DNA of 20,672 nucleotides, from assembly GCA_015494375.1 (NCBI GenBank), contig WGBL01000081.1, positions 1 to 20,672 on the forward strand, read 5' to 3'. The first letter of the stretch is position 1; every line of letters starts with the position of its first letter. Below are positions 6,776 through 12,491 of the stretch, piece by piece. A model generated the notes under the pieces. That model made no database searches. It saw only the letters and a program-made list of their open reading frames with translations, and was not told the DNA's origin. This stretch comes from Hyphomicrobiales bacterium (lineage in GTDB: Bacteria > Pseudomonadota > Alphaproteobacteria > Rhizobiales > S144-23). The position numbers were made by a program, and so were the translations under genes.

Positions 6776-7903
6776 TCAAGCCCCCTCGAGCCCCAGTTGC
6801 CGACGCGCCTCGGCGCGCAGGACGTCGATGGGTTTGAGCTCACCATCGACCTTGAAATGCCAGAACGTCCAGCCGTTGCAGGCCGTGCGGCCTTGCACCG
6901 CGGCGCCGAGCTTGTGGATCGAGCCGGCCGTGCCCTGCCAGGCCAGGGTGCCATCGGCGCGGACCTTGGCACGCACCTTCTGTGCGGGATCGAAAAGCGT
7001 CTCGCCCGCTTCGAGAATGCCGAGCTCGACGATGGTGCCAAAGGGCACGCGCGGGGCATGGCGCTTGCCGGTGAGCGGCGTGCACGCCTCGGCCGGGAGC
7101 GGGCGCACCTTGGCGATCCGCTCGCGGGCGCGCCGGACATAGTCGCGGTCACGCTCGATCCCGATCCAGCGGCGCCCGAGCCGGCGGGCAACGGCGCCCG
7201 TGGTACCGGTGCCGAAGAACGGGTCGAGGATCACATCGCCCGGGTTTGTCGTTGCCAGGATGATGCGGTGGAGCAGCGCCTCGGGCTTTTGCGTGGGGTG
7301 TGCCTTCTTGCCCGCCCTGTCCTTGAGGCGCTCGGGGCCGGCGCAGATGGGCAAAAGCCAGTCCGAGCGCATCTGCAAGTCGTCATTGAGCGCCTTCATG
7401 GATTCGTAGTTGAAGGTGTAGCGCGCGCGGCGGCTCCGCGAGGCCCAGATGAGCGTCTCGTGGGCATTGGTAAAGCGCGTGCCGCGGAAGTTCGGCATCG
7501 GATTGCTCTTGCGCCAGATGATGTCGTTGAGGATCCAGTAGCCGAGGTCCTGGAGCGCCGCGCCCAAACGAAAAATGTTGTGATAGGAGCCGATCACCCA
7601 GATGGCGCCGTCGGGCTTGAGAACGCGGCGGCATTCGCCGAGCCAGGCGCGGCTGAAGCGGTCGTACTCGGCAAAGCTCTCGAACCGATCCCAATCGTCA
7701 TCGACGCCATCGACCCGGCTCTGGTCGGGGCGCAGCAATGTGCCGCCGAGCTGGAGATTGTAGGGGGGATCGGCAAAGACGAGATCGACGCTCTCGCTCG
7801 GCAGCTTGGCCAGCTGCTCGAGGCAATCGCCCTCGAGCACACGATCGACGGCGATCGAACGGGCCGATGCGCGCCCGCGCACGCAACCTTCAGCGCGACT
7901 CAT
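6776..7903 (-). CDS. ccrM: Cell-cycle-regulated adenine-N6 DNA methyltransferase (GANTC)
   Basis: CcrM is an orphan beta-class methyltransferase that methylates adenine in GANTC and helps set the alphaproteobacterial cell cycle. The 375-residue protein has the beta order of motifs. Catalytic DPPYNL comes early (about 45-50) and the S-adenosylmethionine-binding DPFFGTGTTGAVA comes later (about 222-234). KAHPTQKPEALL and a C-terminal RAMA-like domain (about 275-360, including DGTLAWQGTAGSIHKLG and NGWTFWHF) are typical of CcrM and absent from HinfI-type enzymes of the same specificity. The ATG at 7903 is preceded by AGGAG on the minus strand and gives the family's start. The frame stays open 21 codons further, with unlike sequence. 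A GACTC (GANTC) site overlaps the start codon, and a perfect CtrA-type box lies ~330 bp upstream. No restriction enzyme gene is adjacent. Confidence 0.96.
   Translation of the reverse strand: MSRAEGCVRGRASARSIAVDRVLEGDCLEQLAKLPSESVDLVFADPPYNLQLGGTLLRPDQSRVDGVDDDWDRFESFAEYDRFSRAWLGECRRVLKPDGAIWVIGSYHNIFRLGAALQDLGYWILNDIIWRKSNPMPNFRGTRFTNAHETLIWASRSRRARYTFNYESMKALNDDLQMRSDWLLPICAGPERLKDRAGKKAHPTQKPEALLHRIILATTNPGDVILDPFFGTGTTGAVARRLGRRWIGIERDRDYVRRARERIAKVRPLPAEACTPLTGKRHAPRVPFGTIVELGILEAGETLFDPAQKVRAKVRADGTLAWQGTAGSIHKLGAAVQGRTACNGWTFWHFKVDGELKPIDVLRAEARRQLGLEGA
7897..7901. promoter_or_regulatory. GANTC site overlapping the ccrM start codon
   Basis: GACTC at 7897-7901 shares its last base with the minus-strand ATG (7903-7901). 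It is a substrate of the encoded enzyme itself. Methylation-sensitive feedback at GANTC sites near the ccrM promoter is known in Caulobacter. Whether this particular site has that role is inference. Confidence 0.4.
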
Positions 7904-8073
7904 GACCGAAAAACTCCTGACGCTTACGCAACAACGCGAACCACCACAACGAGAAAACAACGCCACTTAAACGCCACTCAGCAAACAACACCAGCGATGC
8001 GATCACCGGCTCGATGCGGCCTCCCCGAGGCTCCAAGGGTGGCACCGCGCCCTTGGGGCAGGCATGTGGGCAG

Positions 8074-8185
8074 CCGGCGCATGTGAGCTGGCGCATGGGG
8101 GCCGGCGCATGTGAGCTGGCGCATGGGGGCCGGCGCATGTAGGCCGGCGCATGTAGGCTGGCGCATGTAGGCTGGCGCATGCGGG
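8074..8185. repeat. 14-bp tandem repeat, eight contiguous copies
   Basis: Eight head-to-tail units follow the consensus CYGGCGCATGNRGG. Units start at 8074, 8088, 8102, 8116, 8130, 8144, 8158 and 8172, all exactly 14 bp. The first four alternate two variants (CCGGCGCATGTGAG and CTGGCGCATGGGGG), so a 28-bp unit was itself duplicated. The others form a second subfamily ending TAGG or CGGG. It sits in the divergent gap between ccrM and queF, on the ccrM side of the CtrA-type box. Confidence 0.96.
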
Positions 8186-8228
8186 CGCACGCGCACCAGC
8201 GCCTGCATTGAGCGTGGCGCGGGTGCCG

Positions 8229-8243
8229 TTAACAAAGCGTTAA
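8229..8243. promoter_or_regulatory. CtrA-type box TTAA-N7-TTAA between ccrM and queF
   Basis: TTAA (8229-8232) and TTAA (8240-8243) are separated by CAAAGCG, exactly seven bases. The site is also two copies of GTTAAC with a five-base gap (8228-8233 and 8239-8244). In Caulobacter ccrM is transcribed from a CtrA-dependent promoter, so the location fits. It could serve ccrM (326 bp away) or queF (238 bp away). Confidence 0.65.
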
Positions 8244-8254
8244 CGGCGCGTTAT

Positions 8255-8271
8255 CGGCGGCCTCTCCGCCG
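8255..8271. repeat. GC hairpin CGGCGG-CCTCT-CCGCCG
   Basis: Six-base perfect arms around a five-base loop lie 12 bp beyond the CtrA-type box on the queF side. No T-run follows on either strand. It may be a leader hairpin or have no function. Confidence 0.4.
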
Positions 8272-8481
8272 CTTGAACAATGCACGAACACGCGCCCCTT
8301 TCCATGGCGCCGCATTGGGGCGAAAGCGTGATAAGCTTGGGCGAAGAGCAGCTCCGGGGCGTGCGTGCGCGAGTGTGTGAAAGTGCCCGAAAGTGCGAAT
8401 GCGGCACCGAACGAACGCAAAGAGCGAGAAGAGCAAAAAAACAAAGAAGAGTGAGAGGAACAAGAAGAGAGAGAAGAACGA

Positions 8482-8940
8482 ATGCCAAGAACGGATCGGC
8501 CAACGCTGCTGGGTGCGCGTGTGGAGGTGCCCGGCTCGCCCGATGAGGCGCGACTCGAGGTCGTCGACAACCCCCATCCCGGCACCCTCTATCTGGTGCG
8601 CTTTACGTGCCCCGAGTTCACCTCGCTCTGCCCCATCACGGGCCAGCCCGATTTCGCCCATCTCGTGATCGAGTACGTGCCTGAGGAGTCGATTGTCGAG
8701 TCGAAGTCGCTCAAACTGTTTCTCCAGAGCTTTCGCAACCATGGCGCCTTTCACGAGGACTGCACGCTTGTGATTGCCAAACGGCTCATTGCCGCCATGG
8801 CGCCCCAGTGGCTCAGGATCGGCGGCTATTGGTATCCGCGCGGCGGCATGCCGATTGACGTTTTCTGGCAGTCAGGCCCGCCGCCCGAGGGCTTGTGGCT
8901 GCCCGAGCAGGCGGTGGCGCCGTATCGCGGGCGGGGCTGA
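8482..8940 (+). CDS. queF: NADPH-dependent 7-cyano-7-deazaguanine (preQ0) reductase
   Basis: QueF reduces the nitrile of preQ0 to the amine of preQ1, the last step before the base is inserted into tRNA for queuosine. The 152-residue length is that of the small, single-domain (type I, B. subtilis-like) enzyme. The signature FTCPEFTSLCPITGQPDFAHL spans 41-61, with catalytic Cys50 and Asp57. ESKSLKLFLQSFRNHGAFHEDC spans 73-94, with the QueF motif and the His91-Glu92 pair. YWYPRGGMPIDVFWQSG (117-132) closes the fold. The ATG at 8482 follows a purine-rich AGAAGAGAGAGAAG. The gene diverges from ccrM. Other queuosine genes are absent from this window except folE, which supplies the pathway's first intermediate. 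Confidence 0.96.
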   Translation: MPRTDRPTLLGARVEVPGSPDEARLEVVDNPHPGTLYLVRFTCPEFTSLCPITGQPDFAHLVIEYVPEESIVESKSLKLFLQSFRNHGAFHEDCTLVIAKRLIAAMAPQWLRIGGYWYPRGGMPIDVFWQSGPPPEGLWLPEQAVAPYRGRG

Positions 8941-9081
8941 GGAATCAGCGCCTTCCCCTTCGTTGAGATCAGACTGTTGCACCCGTTCGAGAGCGGGGCT
9001 GAGGGGTGAGCACAGCCCGCTTCGTCCGGGTCTGACTGTTCTACCTGACAGTGAGCGGGGCTCGTCAGTGAGCAGGCGCTT
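8929..9081. repeat. Degenerate 62-bp direct repeat downstream of queF
   Basis: A segment at about 8961-9019 recurs at 9023-9081 with the same internal spacing. Shared blocks include GACTGTT, GAGCGGGGCT and GTGAGCA. A partial earlier copy, GGGCGGGGCTGAGG at 8929-8942, overlaps the queF stop codon exactly 62 bp before the matching block at 8991. It fills most of the 246-bp gap between queF and the convergent modC; the remainder (9082-9186) shows no gene. Confidence 0.65.
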
Positions 9082-9186
9082 GTGGTGGCGGTGTCCTTTT
9101 GCGGTATGTGTCTTCTGGAGCCTGCCCAAGGGGGATAGGCGCGAACGAGGCCGCGGCTTCTCGGCTGGCCCATCGGGTGGCCCGGC

Positions 9187-10500
9187 TCATCGGGTGCGCC
9201 CATCGGTGTTGCCCTCGGCCGGGTGCGCCATGAGATGGATGGCATCGGCAAGGAGCGAGACGGTTGCCGCGACACCCGGGCGAATGCCGTTGCGCGCGGC
9301 GGCGTGGGTCGAGATCTGGAAGGTGAGGGGCAGCTCGGGGGCGTGGGCGGGCTCGAGCGTCACCTGTGTTTCCGCGCCAAAGACGAGCGTCTCGATTACG
9401 GTGCCGGGAACCGGGTTCTCGCGCTCGCCCCGTGAGGGGCGGCCGCGGCGATGGAGCACAATGGCCGAGCTGGGGATCATCCAAGTGACCTCGTCACCGA
9501 CGCCAAACGCTGCGCCGACGTCCTGCTCTTCTCCGACGCTGGCCGCTCTACCGGCGCTCTGCTCTGCACCGGCGCTCTGCTCTGCACCGGCGCGCTGCTC
9601 TGCACCGACGCCCTGCTCTGCACCGACGCCATGCCCGCGTTGGTCCGCAAGCTCGAGCCGCTTGCCGCGCCAGTCGAGTGCCAGGCGCGCACCACCGCTC
9701 GAAGCCCCGTCCGGCGCAGCGACGAGCCGCCCCTCGAAGATGTTGGTATGCCCCACGAGCCGCGCCGCCCGTGGCGAGACGGGGGCCGAAAGGATTTCCT
9801 CGGGCGGGCCAATCTGTAGCAGGCGCCCATGGTCGATAAGCGCGATCCGGTCGGCAAGACCGATGGCTTCGCGGAGATCGTGGGTCACCAGAATGCAAGG
9901 GATGTCGAGGCTCTGTCGCAGCTGCGCAAGCTCGCGCTGGAGGCGCTTGCGGGTGGCATGATCGACGGCCGAGAAGGGCTCATCGAGGAGCAGCACCGCC
10001 GGCTCGCGGGCGAGCGCACGGGCGAGCGCCACCCGCTGGCGCTGGCCGCCCGAGAGCGCACTCGGCCGGCGCCCGCCGAGGCCCTCTAGATTGACACGCG
10101 CAAGCAGCTCGCGCGCCCTGGCCTTGCGCTGCGCGCGGGGCAGATGGCCGAGCGCCGTGGCGATGTTGCCAATGACGTCGAGATGCGGAAAGAGCGCATA
10201 GTCTTGAAAGACGAGGCCCGAGCGGCGCGCCTGTGGTGAGAGCGCCTTGCCGCTTCCCCCATGCAACTCGGCCCATATGCAATCGCCAAGGCGTATGAGC
10301 GCGTCCCGCGGCGTCGCCAGCCCGGCAATGGCGCGCAGGATGGTGGTCTTGCCACTGCCAGAGGGGCCGATGAGCGCAAGCAGCTCGCCGGGGCTGCAGT
10401 CGAAGGCCACGTCGAGCGGGATGGGGGCAGGTTGCGCGAGCCGCACCACGAGCCTGGCGCCGCGCCTGACGCCTCTCTCTGATCTTTCTGGCGCGCCCAT
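9187..10500 (-). CDS. modC: Molybdate ABC transporter ATP-binding protein with repeat-expanded tail
   Basis: ModC powers molybdate import by ATP hydrolysis at the cytoplasmic face of ModB. The 437-residue protein shows Walker A GPSGSGKT (45-52), the Q-loop FQDYALFPHL (98-107), the ABC signature LSGGQRQR (149-156), Walker B LLLDEP (170-175) and switch His207 (LVTHD). Residues ~250-425 form the regulatory, oxyanion-binding TOBE region, including GRLVAAPDG and PGTVIETLVFGAETQVTLE. This region is interrupted at about 291-330 by a six-residue tandem repeat (GVGAEQ-like) that is not part of the family. The ATG at 10500 overlaps the modB stop codon (TGATG), so translation is probably coupled. The frame remains open into modB upstream, but that part is out-of-frame modB sequence. 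The usual length is ~350-360 residues. Confidence 0.94.
   Translation of the reverse strand: MGAPERSERGVRRGARLVVRLAQPAPIPLDVAFDCSPGELLALIGPSGSGKTTILRAIAGLATPRDALIRLGDCIWAELHGGSGKALSPQARRSGLVFQDYALFPHLDVIGNIATALGHLPRAQRKARARELLARVNLEGLGGRRPSALSGGQRQRVALARALAREPAVLLLDEPFSAVDHATRKRLQRELAQLRQSLDIPCILVTHDLREAIGLADRIALIDHGRLLQIGPPEEILSAPVSPRAARLVGHTNIFEGRLVAAPDGASSGGARLALDWRGKRLELADQRGHGVGAEQGVGAEQRAGAEQSAGAEQSAGRAASVGEEQDVGAAFGVGDEVTWMIPSSAIVLHRRGRPSRGERENPVPGTVIETLVFGAETQVTLEPAHAPELPLTFQISTHAAARNGIRPGVAATVSLLADAIHLMAHPAEGNTDGRTR
9523..9630. repeat. 18-bp in-frame tandem repeat inside modC
   Basis: Six 18-bp units (9613-9630, 9595-9612, 9577-9594, 9559-9576, 9541-9558, 9523-9540) encode, in order on the minus strand, GVGAEQ, GVGAEQ, RAGAEQ, SAGAEQ, SAGRAA and SVGEEQ. 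The first two are identical at DNA level (CTGCTCTGCACCGACGCC on the plus strand). The low divergence of the first four suggests recent expansion. A weaker seventh unit (DVGAAF) follows. Confidence 0.96.
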
Positions 10501-11168
10501 CACTCGGGCCCGCCTCTGCGCCGCGCACTGGCATTGACAATGGCGATGGCGACAAAGGAGATCGCCAGCAGCAGGAGCGACATGCGCCCGGCGCCGGCGC
10601 TGTCGAGAGCCTGCATCTTGTCGTAGATGGCGACCGAGGCCGTGCGGGTGACCCCTTCGATATTGCCGCCCACCATGAGCACGACACCGAACTCGCCGAG
10701 CGAATGGGCGAAGACGAGGGCAATGGCGGTGACAAACCCGGGCCAGGCGAGCGGCAACTCGATGCGCCAGAAGGTTTGCCAGGAGCCGAGGCCGCTCACC
10801 CACGCCGCCTCGCGCACATGGGGCGGGATCGCCTCAAAGGCGCGCTCGATGGGCTGGACGGCAAACGGCAGATTGAAGATGAGCGCCGCCAGCACGAGCC
10901 CCTCGAAGGAGAAGGCGAGCGAGCCGCTGCCGCCCAGGGCGCGGAAGAGGGCGGCAAGGGGCGTGCCCGGAGCAAACGCCTCGAGGAGATAAAAGCCGAG
11001 CACGGTCGGCGGCAGGACGAGCGGCAGCGCAATAAGCGTGGCAACGAGGCTGCGGCCTCGCACGCGCGTCCAGGCGAGCCAGCGCGCAAGGAGCGTCGCC
11101 AGCGGGATGAGCAACACGATGGCCCAGAGCGCAAGCGAGAGTGATATGTCGATGGCGCGCCAGTCCAC
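10500..11168 (-). CDS. modB: Molybdate ABC transporter permease
   Basis: ModB is the inner-membrane channel subunit of the molybdate importer. The 222-residue length is normal. About five hydrophobic segments are visible: 8-30 (LSLALWAIVLLIPLATLLA), 41-62 (LVATLIALPLVLPPTVLGFYLL), 86-105 (FEGLVLAALIFNLPFAV), 143-165 (PGFVTAIALVFAHSLGEFGVVLM) and 195-214 (MSLLLLAISFVAIAIV). The cytoplasmic EAA loop that contacts ModC reads EAAWVSGLGSWQTFWRIELPLAWPG (119-143), with the conserved EAA and the glycine. The start is GTG at 11168, because no in-frame ATG occurs nearby and MDWRAIDISLSLAL fits the family N-terminus. It lies 24 bp after modA and overlaps modC by one base, so modABC is one operon. Confidence 0.95.
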   Translation of the reverse strand: MDWRAIDISLSLALWAIVLLIPLATLLARWLAWTRVRGRSLVATLIALPLVLPPTVLGFYLLEAFAPGTPLAALFRALGGSGSLAFSFEGLVLAALIFNLPFAVQPIERAFEAIPPHVREAAWVSGLGSWQTFWRIELPLAWPGFVTAIALVFAHSLGEFGVVLMVGGNIEGVTRTASVAIYDKMQALDSAGAGRMSLLLLAISFVAIAIVNASARRRGGPE

Positions 11169-11182
11169 GGGAAGAATCCCAA

Positions 11183-11200
11183 TCTAATCGTTCTAATCGT
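11183..11200. repeat. 9-bp duplication giving modA a doubled stop codon
   Basis: TCTAATCGT occurs twice in tandem (11183-11191, 11192-11200). Because the unit is three codons long, the minus-strand frame reads Asn-Asp-stop twice. The second TAG (11186-11184) lies just before modB. Confidence 0.85.
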
Positions 11201-12161
11201 TGTTCCGAGCAACACCGTCGTTACTGTGCACAACACCGAAGCCGTGGCGTGCCAAGAGCGCGCGCGCTGCTGGTGTTGCGAGGAAGGCGAGGAAGGCGCG
11301 GGCCGGCTTGCGTGCCTTGCGCAATAGCAAGGCGCGATGGCGAAGGGGGCCATGCCAGTCGGCGGGAACGAGCGCCGATCGGCCGCGCCCTGCAAGTGCC
11401 GGCGCGCGGGCGAGCGAGGCGGCGATAAGCCCACCGTCGGCGCCGCCGCTGAGGGCATATTGCGCGGCTTGGGCGACATTCTCGGCGATAAGGAGCCGGG
11501 GCCGGAGTGGTTGCCAGAGGGCCTTCGCTTCCAGCGCTTCTTTGGCGGCCCGGCCGTAAGGGGCGTGGGTGGGATTGGCGATGGCAAAGCGCATGAGCCG
11601 TCCGTCATTGAGTGCGCGGCCGAGGTCATCGAGGGTGCCGTCGGCGACAAGCGCCGAGCCATCGGGCACGAAAAGCGCAAGGCGCCCGAGCCCGAAGACG
11701 AGCCCCGCCCCTTCGGAAAGCCCGCCTTTGGCAACCGCGAGGGCCCACGGTTCATCGGCGGCAAGAAAGATATCAAATGGTGCGCCACGCATGATCTGGC
11801 GGGCGAGGTTGCCCGAGGCGCCGTAGCTGACACGAAGCTCGAGCCCGTCCTCTTTGCGAAGCACGCGGCGCAGATCCTCGAGCAGAAAACGGAGCGAGGA
11901 GGCCGCAGCCACCGCAACGACACCGGGCGCCCCGGTGCGTCCCGCGATGTGCTCGACTCGTTTGGCCTCGGCCGCCCTGGCCTCCGGTGGGGTACGGACA
12001 CCGTGCCCAACCAACCCGAGGGCGGTGGCAAATGCAACTTTAGCAGTGCCAGCCAGGAGCTGTCGCCGCGAAACCGCAGCCCTCGCCAGGCGCGCCACAC
12101 GCCCCTCGTCCCCATCGGTCTTGCCGCGAGGCCTGCGATCGCGCTCTTCCCTCAAACGCAT
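11193..12161 (-). CDS. modA: Molybdate ABC transporter substrate-binding protein (Tat-type signal)
   Basis: ModA captures molybdate (and tungstate) in the periplasm for ModBC. The 322-residue protein starts MRLREERDRR at 12161, after GGAAC. Its charged N-terminus is followed by SRRQLLAG (31-38) and a hydrophobic run to about residue 54. An Ala-rich ARAAEA near 61-66 is a likely cleavage site. The twin-Arg pair suggests Tat rather than Sec export. The mature part has the ModA pattern: VVAVAAASSLRFLLEDL (anion-binding Ser pair), VSYGASGNLARQI (second Ser site), GAPFDIFLAADEPWA, ANPTHAPYGRAAKEAL and ENVAQAAQYALSGGADGGLIAASLA. It is first in the modABC operon and divergent from the ior gene. I see no clear ModE site upstream. 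The N-terminal region before the twin Arg is unusually long, so an internal start is possible. Confidence 0.93.
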   Translation of the reverse strand: MRLREERDRRPRGKTDGDEGRVARLARAAVSRRQLLAGTAKVAFATALGLVGHGVRTPPEARAAEAKRVEHIAGRTGAPGVVAVAAASSLRFLLEDLRRVLRKEDGLELRVSYGASGNLARQIMRGAPFDIFLAADEPWALAVAKGGLSEGAGLVFGLGRLALFVPDGSALVADGTLDDLGRALNDGRLMRFAIANPTHAPYGRAAKEALEAKALWQPLRPRLLIAENVAQAAQYALSGGADGGLIAASLARAPALAGRGRSALVPADWHGPLRHRALLLRKARKPARAFLAFLATPAARALLARHGFGVVHSNDGVARNND

Positions 12162-12288
12162 CTTCGTTCCGTTGTTAGCCGGGGATGGCCAGCAATCTCC
12201 CGCCGGCCTTTTCCATTTTGCCATGCCCAGAGAGCCTTTGCGCCCCGTCGATCTTCGATCTTAACAGCTCCAGCGCTCAGTGCACACG

Positions 12289-12304
12289 GCCCCGTGAACG
12301 GGGC
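12289..12304. repeat. Stable hairpin GCCCCG-TGAA-CGGGGC in the modA/ior gap
   Basis: Perfect six-base GC-rich arms flank the tetraloop TGAA, 128 bp upstream of modA and 188 bp upstream of the ior gene. On the plus strand it is followed by TTCCGA, a poor T-run. It is an odd place for a terminator because both genes are transcribed away from this region, so it may be regulatory. Confidence 0.5.
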
Positions 12305-12342
12305 TTCCGATTGCCAGCGGGATGCTTATATGTCAGTAATAC

Positions 12343-12357
12343 GTCAGCATTGCTGAC
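12343..12357. promoter_or_regulatory. 15-bp palindrome GTCAGCA-T-TGCTGAC, candidate operator
   Basis: Perfect seven-base arms surround one central base. A further GTCAG half-site occurs 11 bp upstream (12332-12336) on the same face of the helix. The palindrome lies in the most AT-rich part of the modA/ior gap, next to a TAATAT (12359-12364) that could be a -10 element for the ior gene. The regulator is unknown; an Lrp/AsnC or GntR type would fit a site of this shape. Confidence 0.6.
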
Positions 12358-12491
12358 CTAATATTCGCATTCACTGATATTGCACAGATGTTGGCGCAAA
12401 TCGGGCCGAGGGGGGAGGGCGAGGAGGCGATCGTGGGGAGGGTGTGCGAGGAGACAGAAGAGCATCGAGCGGCACACGAAAGGAGGCCAGC

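Noticed and set aside
6776..7903. Restriction-modification system
   Set aside because: The methyltransferase has the CcrM C-terminal domain and no adjacent endonuclease gene, so an orphan cell-cycle enzyme fits better.
6797..8086. 429-codon plus-strand open frame opposite ccrM
   Set aside because: It is antisense to ccrM, whose catalytic motifs are unambiguous on the other strand.
8074..8185. CRISPR array
   Set aside because: Repeats are 14 bp and directly adjacent without spacers, and no cas genes are present. The 13-bp array at 4487 fails for the same reasons.
8774..9961. 395-codon plus-strand open frame overlapping queF and modC
   Set aside because: It overlaps queF in another frame, is antisense to modC, and has Ser/Arg/Pro-rich nonsense composition.
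10796..12115. 439-codon minus-strand open frame over modA and modB
   Set aside because: It is an alternative frame on the same strand as two well-supported genes.
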